Shown here in pieces: positions 1 to 7,186 of a stretch of DNA of 7,186 nucleotides. Source of the stretch: Flavobacterium sp. (lineage in GTDB: Bacteria; Bacteroidota; Bacteroidia; Flavobacteriales; Flavobacteriaceae); the NCBI GenBank assembly GCA_017989775.1, contig JAGNPF010000070.1, forward strand, positions 1 through 7,186. The letters are read 5' to 3'. Every line of letters starts with the position of its first letter. Position 1 is the stretch's first letter. The notes beneath the pieces were generated by a model. It did not search any database and was not told the origin of the DNA. It saw only the letters and a list, made by a program, of their open reading frames with translations. A program made the translations under genes and the position numbers.

Positions 1-144
1 TTTTAATTCTTTGTCTGGGTTTCCATTTGCAAAAGATTTTGCATCACTTTTGACTTTGTTGGAAACAAAAGTGAAAGAAAGTTGGTAAATACTCACCAAT
101 GCAAATAGAATTGCGAAAAATTTAATAAGTCCTTTATTCTGCAT
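1..144 (-). CDS. secDF: Protein translocase SecDF, N-terminal fragment (partial, runs off left edge)
   Basis: Only the first 48 codons are in the window; the frame stays open to base 1. The start is the ATG at 144, and the protein opens MQNKGLIKFFAILFALVSIY. A short basic N-terminus is followed by a hydrophobic helix at about residues 6-27 and then a polar, lysine-rich segment. This matches, from memory, the N-terminus of the fused SecD-SecF protein of Flavobacteria, in which the first transmembrane helix precedes the large periplasmic P1 region. SecDF is an inner-membrane, proton-driven accessory of SecYEG that helps pull exported proteins across the membrane. The gene lies downstream of mdh but behind that gene's terminator and with its own promoter candidate, so it is probably transcribed separately. 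Whether SecD and SecF are really fused cannot be seen here; a different single-helix membrane protein is possible but less likely. Confidence 0.8.
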   Translation of the reverse strand, partial: MQNKGLIKFFAILFALVSIYQLSFTFVSNKVKSDAKSFANGNPDKELK

Positions 145-265
145 TATTACTAAAAATTAATTATTTATTGTATTGTTTTGCTTAAACTATTACAAAAGAG
201 CCAGTTATCACTGCTTCGTATCAAAACAAAACAGGTACAACTACTTCTTTTTTTTATAAACCGAG

Positions 266-296
266 CAAATATATAATTAACGCATAGATTAACCAA
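266..296 (-). promoter_or_regulatory. Candidate Bacteroidota-type promoter for secDF
   Basis: On the minus strand, TATATTTG at 273-266 fits the Bacteroidota -7 consensus TAnnTTTG exactly. A TTG at 296-294 lies 20 bases upstream, within the usual spacing of the -33 TTTG/TTG element. Transcription would start near base 259 and leave a leader of about 115 bases before the secDF ATG at 144. The promoter sits just downstream of the mdh terminator, as expected for a new transcription unit. The assignment rests on motif match and position only. Confidence 0.5.
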
Positions 297-316
297 TATA
301 TTTATTGATTAATATC

Positions 317-346
317 AAAAAAAAGACTGCAAAAGTGCAGTCTTTT
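317..346 (-). terminator. Intrinsic terminator of the gyrB-mdh unit
   Basis: AAAAGACTGC (321-330) and GCAGTCTTTT (337-346) are perfect reverse complements. With A331-T336 added, the stem is 11 bp with a four-base loop. Read on the minus strand, the hairpin is followed directly by an uninterrupted T run (complement of the A run at 317-324). It starts 19 bases after the mdh stop codon. The A run on the left and T run on the right make a weaker plus-strand terminator possible too, but no plus-strand gene is seen nearby. Confidence 0.9.
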
Positions 347-365
347 CATTTTCATCTAAACATTA

Positions 366-1301
366 TTATGCCAATACTGATTTCAAATCAGCATTCATGT
401 TTCTTACCGCATCGGCACTTTTGGCGAAAGCCGCTTTTTCGGCATCGTTTAATGCAATATCAACGATTTGCTCCACACCATTCTTGCCAATGATGCAAGG
501 TACTCCGATACAAATATCGTTTTGTCCGTATTCGCCTTCCACAAAAACGGAACAAGCAATCATTTTCTTTTGGTCATTCAAGATACTGTCCACCAAGTAA
601 GCTACGGAAGCTCCAGGCGCGTACCAAGCAGAAGTTCCCAAAAGTCCAGTCAATGTAGCACCACCAACCATGGTTGCAGCAGCTACTTTGGCCAATTCTT
701 CTTCTGATAAAAACTCAGAAACTGGAATACCGTTGTAAGAAGCCAATCTTGTCAATGGAATCATGGTCGTGTCACCGTGACCACCGATAACCATTGCAGA
801 AACATCATTTGATGGTTTATCCAATGCTTGTGACAAATAATATCTGAAACGTGAGCTATCCAAGGCTCCACCCATTCCAATAACTCTGTTTTTTGGCAAA
901 CCTGTAGCTTTCAATGTCAAATAAGTCATTGTATCCATAGGATTTGAAACCACCACGATAATGGCGTTTGGCGAATGTGTCAAAACATTGTCTGCAACCG
1001 ATTTAACGATTCCGGCATTGATGCCAATCAACTCTTCACGAGTCATTCCCGGTTTTCTTGGAATTCCGGATGTAATGACAACCACGTCACTATTGGCAGT
1101 TTTTGAATAATCATTGGTAACTCCAGAAACTCTAGTATTAAAACCTGTATTGGTGGCACATTGCATGATATCCATGGCTTTACCTTCGGCAAAACCTTCC
1201 CTGATATCCAACAATACCACTTCACTTGCAATTCCTCTATAAGAAATTGAATCTGCACAAGATGCTCCTACGTTTCCTGCTCCTACAACTGTAACTTTCA
1301 T
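366..1301 (-). CDS. mdh: Malate dehydrogenase, LDH-like type
   Basis: This gene encodes a 311-residue cytoplasmic NAD-dependent enzyme that interconverts malate and oxaloacetate in the TCA cycle. The Rossmann nucleotide-binding motif GAGNVG lies at residues 7-12, and Asp32 at the end of beta-2 favours NAD over NADP. The mobile loop carries Arg82 (in GIPRKPGMTR), the residue that selects dicarboxylic malate/oxaloacetate rather than lactate/pyruvate, and Arg88. The catalytic relay is Asp148 and His175 (in GGHGD), and Arg151 binds the substrate carboxylate. Length and motifs fit the tetrameric, LDH-like MDH group found in Bacteroidota. The ATG at 1301 is chosen because the protein begins right at the conserved beta-1 strand and there is no earlier in-frame ATG before a stop at 1343-1341. 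The leader is A-rich with no Shine-Dalgarno site. It lies 43 bp after gyrB with no visible promoter or terminator between, and ends at a strong intrinsic terminator. Confidence 0.96.
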   Translation of the reverse strand: MKVTVVGAGNVGASCADSISYRGIASEVVLLDIREGFAEGKAMDIMQCATNTGFNTRVSGVTNDYSKTANSDVVVITSGIPRKPGMTREELIGINAGIVKSVADNVLTHSPNAIIVVVSNPMDTMTYLTLKATGLPKNRVIGMGGALDSSRFRYYLSQALDKPSNDVSAMVIGGHGDTTMIPLTRLASYNGIPVSEFLSEEELAKVAAATMVGGATLTGLLGTSAWYAPGASVAYLVDSILNDQKKMIACSVFVEGEYGQNDICIGVPCIIGKNGVEQIVDIALNDAEKAAFAKSADAVRNMNADLKSVLA

Positions 1302-1344
1302 TTTTTTATTTTTTAAATGTTTATTAATTTTATAAAAAACTTAA

Positions 1345-3291
<1,947 letters not shown>

Positions 3292-3326
3292 TTATTTAAT
3301 GTAAAAATGTGTTTTTGTATAACAAG

Positions 3327-3334
3327 CAAATATA
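3327..3334 (-). promoter_or_regulatory. Candidate -7 promoter element of gyrB
   Basis: The minus strand reads TATATTTG at 3334-3327, an exact match to the Bacteroidota consensus TAnnTTTG. Transcription would start near 3320 and give a leader of about 30 bases before the gyrB ATG at 3288. No good TTTG is found at the expected -33 distance; that region is T-rich and overlaps a small dyad at 3354-3367. The same octamer is used in the secDF promoter candidate. Confidence 0.55.
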
Positions 3335-3353
3335 AGAAACGATAAAGGATTTA

Positions 3354-3367
3354 ATGATAAAAATCAT
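3354..3367. promoter_or_regulatory. Small dyad next to the gyrB promoter (possible operator)
   Basis: ATGAT (3354-3358) and ATCAT (3363-3367) form a perfect 5-bp inverted repeat separated by four A residues. It sits 20-33 bases upstream of the -7 element, where a -33 box would be. Its placement would suit a regulator site, but in AT-rich DNA so short a dyad may be chance, and no binding protein can be named. Confidence 0.2.
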
Positions 3368-3405
3368 GTTTTAAGCAAGTAAGTTATTAACAAAAACGTG
3401 TGAGT

Positions 3406-3435
3406 TTCAATAGCAATTTCAATGGCAATGACAAT
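3406..3435 (+). repeat. Hexamer-spaced CAAT array (five NNCAAT units)
   Basis: Five consecutive hexamers end in CAAT: TTCAAT, AGCAAT, TTCAAT, GGCAAT and GACAAT, from 3406 to 3435. The opposite orientation (TCATTG, CCATTG, AAATTG) appears at 3552-3569, just past the end of gatB-aspS. The six-base period is clear by eye. It is non-coding here: it lies between gatB-aspS and gyrB. Confidence 0.6.
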
Positions 3436-3569
3436 ATTAAAAATCAATTCCTAAAGAAGATCAAACTAACCTAAAAACACAAATTTCCAAAACAAACATT
3501 TTAAAATGCTGTTTTGGAAATTTGAAATTTAATCATTCCAATTTGCAATTATCATTGCCATTGAAATTG
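3414..3569. repeat. 18-bp perfect inverted repeat enclosing the intergenic hairpin
   Basis: CAATTTCAATGGCAATGA at 3414-3431 is the exact reverse complement of 3552-3569. The arms are 120 bases apart, and between them lies the separate 14-bp hairpin at 3481-3523, so transcripts across the gap could fold into a nested stem. An additional shorter match (ATAGCAAT at 3410-3417 against 3580-3587) reaches the gatB-aspS stop codon. Nothing resembling a transposase is present, so this could be a small non-autonomous element, a REP-like intergenic repeat or an extended 3'-UTR structure. Confidence 0.6.
3481..3523 (-). terminator. Large hairpin, probable terminator of gatA/gatB-aspS
   Basis: AAATTTCCAAAACA (3481-3494) pairs perfectly with TGTTTTGGAAATTT (3510-3523). 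The loop itself contains the 12-base palindrome CATTTTAAAATG (3497-3508), so the stem can be almost continuous. On the minus strand, the hairpin is followed after three bases by five T residues. It begins 60 bases after the gatB-aspS stop and precedes the gyrB promoter, the expected place for a terminator. The stem is AT-rich and the T run short, so termination may be incomplete, or the structure may instead protect the 3' end. Confidence 0.55.
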
Positions 3570-3583
3570 ATTTTTTGACATTG

Positions 3584-6500
3584 CTATCTAATGATTCTTA
3601 CGTTCATTTCTTCTACCTTTTTGTCAGACAATAAGGTCGGAGCTCCAAACAATAAATCATCGCTGGTTCCGGTTTTTGGGAAAGCCATTACCTCTCTGAT
3701 GGATGCTTTTTTCTCCAAAATCATCATCAAACGGTCGATTCCCCAAGCGATTCCTCCGTGTGGTGGCGCTCCGTATTGGAATGCTTTATACATCGTTCCC
3801 ACGCTCTTGATCATCTCTTCTTTGTTGTACCCCATATTTCTATAAGTTGCCTCCAAAATCTCCGATTTATGAGCACGAACCGAGCCTCCTCCAATTTCGT
3901 AACCGTTCAGGATTAAATCGTATTGTTGTGCGATAATCGTTCCGATTTCGTCGTCATCGCCTTTCATATGTTTTTCCAAATCATAAATGGCAGGCATAGA
4001 GAACGGATTGTGCGTAAATGTCCATCTTCCTTCATCTGTTCTTTCAAACATTGGGAAATCAACTACCCAAGCCGGACGCAATTCCTTCGGATTAATCAAA
4101 TGCAGCATTCTACCCATCTCCTGACGAACGGCATCCAACGCCTTATTAGCTGTTGCATAATCCGCAGCCGAGAAGAATACAATATCACCCACTTCTGCAT
4201 TGGTCGCTTTTATAATTCCTGCCGCAATATCTTCGCCCAAGAATTTAATGATTGGCGACTGCAATTCGTCTTCATTCACGATAATATAAGCCAAACCTCC
4301 TAAACCGTGTTGCTGAGCAATCGCAGTAAGGTTTTCGATTTGACCTTTAGACATACGTTTGTTGCCTTGCTCTTTGGCCGAAACCTTGATACATTTCACG
4401 ATTCCGCCTTCTTCAATTGGCTTACTGAATACTTGGAAAGTGGTATCTTTTACAATTTCGGTAATATCCTGCATTTTCAAGCCGTAACGCAAATCTGGTC
4501 GGTCACAACCGTAGAAATCCATAGCTTCTTTATAGGTAATCACTTCAAATGGTTTCAAAATCCATTTGTTGCCGTATATCTTTTTAACTACTTCATTAAA
4601 CATTTTGGTGTTCAAATCAATAATCTGCTGCATACTTCCATAAGCCATTTCCAAATCCAACTGCGTAAATTCCGGCTGACGGTCTCCACGAGAATCCTCA
4701 TCTCTGAAACAACGTGCAATTTGAAAATACTTTTCGTAACCACTCACCATCAACATTTGTTTGAACTGCTGAGGCGCTTGCGGCAACGTATAAAAAGCTC
4801 CGGCTAGTTTTCGGGAAGGAACAATAAATTCACGTGCTCCTTCATCGGTTCCTGCACTCAAAATTGGCGTTTCGATTTCCAAGAATTCTTCCTCATCCAA
4901 AACGTCACGCAATAACTTAATTACTTTATGACGGTTTACGATAGCTCTTCTTACTTCTTCATTTCGGTGATCCAAAAACTTGTATTGAAAACGAACCGTT
5001 TCATTTGTTTTTGCCGCTCTTTTGATTTCAAAAGGCAGTGTTTTGGATAAATTCAAAATTTCCAATACCGAAGTTTCCAATTCAATTTTACCAGTACGCA
5101 ATCCTGCATTGTAATCATCTTCATTTCTTCCAACCACTTTACCAGTCACTGAAATTACCGATTCCGGTTTCAATTTCACCAACTCGTCAATATTCGGGAA
5201 TGATTCACGACTGATTCGTACTTGAAAAACCTCGTAACTTGAATCCCGTAAATCGATAAACATCAATTCACCGTGGTCACGCACACTTGCCACCCAACCC
5301 GACAACATCACTTCTTGACCGATGTTTTCTTCTGATAATTGGGAAATTTTATGTGTTCTGTAAGTATCTTTTATAATGATAGGAATTTCAGGAAGCTGTT
5401 CCTCCTGACTTTCTTTGTTTTCAACGGTTACCTCTTTGGAAACTTTTTCAGCCGCTTCTTTCTTTTCTAAAACTGCTGCAGCTCCCAATTTATCTAAAAT
5501 AATTTGACGAATTACTTTTCCGTTCGCCCCTTTTCCGATAACACCTAGAACTTTACCAACTAAAATACCGGCCTTTCCTTGATCTCCAGCTTTGATATCA
5601 TTGGCAACAGTCTCATTTTCTGAAATCACTTTCTCAATAACTTCTTGAATTTTATCTTCGGAAATGGTGTTTTCCTCAAAATACTTGTTGTAGTCAAAAG
5701 TTCTGTCTTTCAAATAACCAACAATGGCATTTTGAACCAAAACCGCCGTGATTTTTTCAGCTTTAAACAGCTTGAAAATTTCAATCAAATGATCAATGCT
5801 GTGAATTTCGGCATAATCGTCAGCCTTCAAATTATTGGCCAATGTTTTGGCAACAAACGAAGGGTCTTTGATTTCGTTGTTTATTTCCACAAATGTTTGT
5901 GAACGCAACTTGTCTGCCGTGAAAAACTTGGCGTCTTGTGGCAAAACACCACCATTAATCAAAATAGATTCCACCGCATAAGGCAAAGCACTTGTATCGA
6001 CTTTAATCGCCTCAATTTCTGCTTTAATATTTACAAAAGGCAAATCCGGTTCCGAAATAAAACGGTAATCTGCTTCAAATTCTTTCTTACGCATTGTTTT
6101 GGTTTGCTTCAAATCGGCATCCCATAACACAGTCGTTTGATCAGGTCGGAATTCTTTGTTTTCGATATAATAATTGAACTGTTTCTCCACTTCTTCTTTC
6201 AAAGCCTCCACCATAAACTTAAACGAGTTCAAGTTTTTGATTTCGGTTCTTGGATTCAAATCGTAGCTGTGTTTTTTACGCAAAGACACAGAAACATCCG
6301 ATTTGAATTCTCCTTTTTCAAGGTTTGCTTCAGAGATTCCCAAGTTTTGAACAATACGTTGAATGTATTGCGCATAAGTTGAAGCATCTTCAATGTTACG
6401 AATACAAGGTTCCGTAACAATTTCAATCAGTGGCACTCCCGCTTTATTGAAATCGACCAACGAAATTTTCTTTTCGTGCATCAATTTGGCCGCATCCTCT

Positions 6501-6913
6501 TCGATATGAACCTGAGTTAAATTCACTGTAAACTGCGTACCGTCATTTCGGTAACAAGAAACGTGACCGTCAGGAATTATCGGATTGTGGAATTGTGTAA
6601 TCTGAATATTTTTCGGATTATCCGGATATTCGTAATGCTTTCTATCCCAAGAAATAATTTCATTACTAAAAGACGAATCCACTGCTTTACCAAAATAAAT
6701 TGCTTTTGTGATCGCTTCTTTATTTACGGCAGGCAGAACCCCCATTTGTCCGGTACAAACCGAACATATATTTTGGTTAGGTGTTTCAATTTCTTGATTT
6801 GGACAAGAACAAAACAACTTGGTTTTGGTATTCAATCGAACGTGAGTTTCCAGTCCGATTACCAATTCTAAATCGTGGGCTTTTAAAGCCGATGTTAATT
6901 GTTCCAATTCCAT
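3584..6913 (-). CDS. gatB-aspS: GatB-aspartyl-tRNA synthetase fusion protein
   Basis: This 1109-residue protein combines two complete enzymes. Residues 1-477 are GatB, which phosphorylates mischarged Asp-tRNA(Asn) or Glu-tRNA(Gln) so that GatA-derived ammonia can amidate it. Visible are GLETH (19-24), zinc cysteines 35, 37, 50 and 53, EED (138-140), the signature VDFNKAGVPLIEIV (153-166), Asp206, EIKNLNSF (224-231), and a YqeY-like tail to about 477. Residues 478-517 are a charged linker. Residues 518-1109 are a bacterial AspRS: OB-fold anticodon domain (about 518-625), class II motif 1 (FLEIETP), motif 2 FRDEDSRGDRQPEFT (736-750), a GAD-type insertion (about 805-945), Arg1013 in GGGSVR, and motif 3 ending at Arg1061. 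No methionine lies between 274 and 536, so a free AspRS has no ATG start. The start codon overlaps the gatA stop (TAATG). Oddities: QAPQ for the usual QSPQ, HNPF for HHPF, and SDVSVS where GatB usually has CDANVS. Confidence 0.93.
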   Translation of the reverse strand: MELEQLTSALKAHDLELVIGLETHVRLNTKTKLFCSCPNQEIETPNQNICSVCTGQMGVLPAVNKEAITKAIYFGKAVDSSFSNEIISWDRKHYEYPDNPKNIQITQFHNPIIPDGHVSCYRNDGTQFTVNLTQVHIEEDAAKLMHEKKISLVDFNKAGVPLIEIVTEPCIRNIEDASTYAQYIQRIVQNLGISEANLEKGEFKSDVSVSLRKKHSYDLNPRTEIKNLNSFKFMVEALKEEVEKQFNYYIENKEFRPDQTTVLWDADLKQTKTMRKKEFEADYRFISEPDLPFVNIKAEIEAIKVDTSALPYAVESILINGGVLPQDAKFFTADKLRSQTFVEINNEIKDPSFVAKTLANNLKADDYAEIHSIDHLIEIFKLFKAEKITAVLVQNAIVGYLKDRTFDYNKYFEENTISEDKIQEVIEKVISENETVANDIKAGDQGKAGILVGKVLGVIGKGANGKVIRQIILDKLGAAAVLEKKEAAEKVSKEVTVENKESQEEQLPEIPIIIKDTYRTHKISQLSEENIGQEVMLSGWVASVRDHGELMFIDLRDSSYEVFQVRISRESFPNIDELVKLKPESVISVTGKVVGRNEDDYNAGLRTGKIELETSVLEILNLSKTLPFEIKRAAKTNETVRFQYKFLDHRNEEVRRAIVNRHKVIKLLRDVLDEEEFLEIETPILSAGTDEGAREFIVPSRKLAGAFYTLPQAPQQFKQMLMVSGYEKYFQIARCFRDEDSRGDRQPEFTQLDLEMAYGSMQQIIDLNTKMFNEVVKKIYGNKWILKPFEVITYKEAMDFYGCDRPDLRYGLKMQDITEIVKDTTFQVFSKPIEEGGIVKCIKVSAKEQGNKRMSKGQIENLTAIAQQHGLGGLAYIIVNEDELQSPIIKFLGEDIAAGIIKATNAEVGDIVFFSAADYATANKALDAVRQEMGRMLHLINPKELRPAWVVDFPMFERTDEGRWTFTHNPFSMPAIYDLEKHMKGDDDEIGTIIAQQYDLILNGYEIGGGSVRAHKSEILEATYRNMGYNKEEMIKSVGTMYKAFQYGAPPHGGIAWGIDRLMMILEKKASIREVMAFPKTGTSDDLLFGAPTLLSDKKVEEMNVRIIR

Positions 6914-7186
6914 TATATTGTATCTTTTAAGAAGTTAGCAAACTGCATCACTAATTCGTCATTATTTTTTGCTGCAGTAACCTGCAATCCTGTGGTAGTT
7001 CCTTGTGGCACGGTTAACGTTGGTAATTGTCCTAAACTAAAACCAACCGTATAAGCATCTGACAAATACATCGCGTGTGGATCTTTTAAACTGTCACCAA
7101 TTTTTGGTGGCGTACTAGGCGTAACTGGCGATAAAATGATGTCCACTTCTTCAAAATCTTTACTGAAGTTCTCCGAAATCTGATCT
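6913..7186 (-). CDS. gatA: GatA, amidase subunit of the tRNA amidotransferase (C-terminal part, partial)
   Basis: The last 90 complete codons are present, and the frame is open to the right edge; the GTG at 7146 is an internal valine, not a start. GatA is the amidase-signature subunit of GatCAB; it releases ammonia from glutamine and passes it to GatB. The visible part matches the family's C-terminus: a helix with DFEEVDIILSPVTPSTPP, then MYLSDAYTVGFSLGQLPTLT and VPQG. The catalytic Lys-Ser-Ser triad would lie outside the window. The stretch after VPQG is shorter than usual: the common LPVGLQ segment is reduced to TTTGLQVTA. The TAA stop shares one base with the ATG of gatB-aspS (TAATG), which suggests translational coupling and supports GatA over another amidase-family member. 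GatC is not seen and should be sought elsewhere. Confidence 0.85.
   Translation of the reverse strand, partial: DQISENFSKDFEEVDIILSPVTPSTPPKIGDSLKDPHAMYLSDAYTVGFSLGQLPTLTVPQGTTTGLQVTAAKNNDELVMQFANFLKDTI

Noticed and set aside
201..214. Small dyad (CAGT/ACTG) in the secDF leader as a riboswitch or attenuator
   Set aside because: Only four paired bases and no wider conserved fold; likely chance.
305..493. Plus-strand short open frame over the mdh terminator and 3' end
   Set aside because: It starts in the terminator hairpin and runs antisense to mdh; no support as a gene.
3406..3435. CAAT repeats as a CRISPR array
   Set aside because: The units are only six bases with no spacers and no cas genes nearby.
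4307..4807. Plus-strand open frame of 166 codons inside the AspRS half
   Set aside because: It lies opposite conserved AspRS motifs; the translation is rich in Phe, His and Asn, as expected from an antisense frame.
7146..7146. GTG at 7146 as a start for a small 77-residue protein
   Set aside because: The frame continues upstream to the window edge with sequence matching GatA; the GTG is an internal valine.

Overview
The window looks like a stretch of a Flavobacteriaceae (Bacteroidota) chromosome, probably Flavobacterium or a close relative. Reasons: low GC content; the gene set and protein sequences (LDH-like malate dehydrogenase, short 647-residue GyrB, N-terminus typical of fused SecDF); A-rich leaders without Shine-Dalgarno sites; and promoter -7 elements of the form TAnnTTTG (twice TATATTTG), the Bacteroidota consensus. 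All genes lie on the minus strand, so in transcription order the window reads from right to left.

Layout: (1) 6913-7186 is the 3' end of gatA (amidase subunit of the tRNA-dependent amidotransferase), cut by the window edge. (2) Its stop overlaps the start of a 1109-codon gene at 3584-6913 that joins a complete GatB to a complete bacterial-type aspartyl-tRNA synthetase through a charged linker of about 40 residues. This is the most interesting object here: a covalent link between the enzyme that may mischarge tRNA(Asn) with Asp and the amidotransferase that would repair it, a possible built-in transamidosome. (3) 3289-3583 is a 295-bp non-coding gap with a strong hairpin (likely terminator), a surrounding 18-bp inverted repeat built on a CAAT hexamer periodicity, and the gyrB promoter. 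(4) gyrB (1345-3288) is followed after 43 bp by (5) mdh (366-1301), probably co-transcribed and closed by a textbook intrinsic terminator at 317-346. (6) 145-316 holds a promoter and leader for (7) the 5' end of secDF (1-144), which runs off the left edge.

Functionally, gatA and gatB-aspS form one translation-coupled unit for tRNA amidation. gyrB-mdh is a housekeeping pair (DNA supercoiling, TCA cycle) and secDF (protein export) is a separate unit. I see no mobile element, CRISPR array, tRNA or rRNA. Apart from the fusion and the intergenic repeat structure, the region is ordinary core genome.
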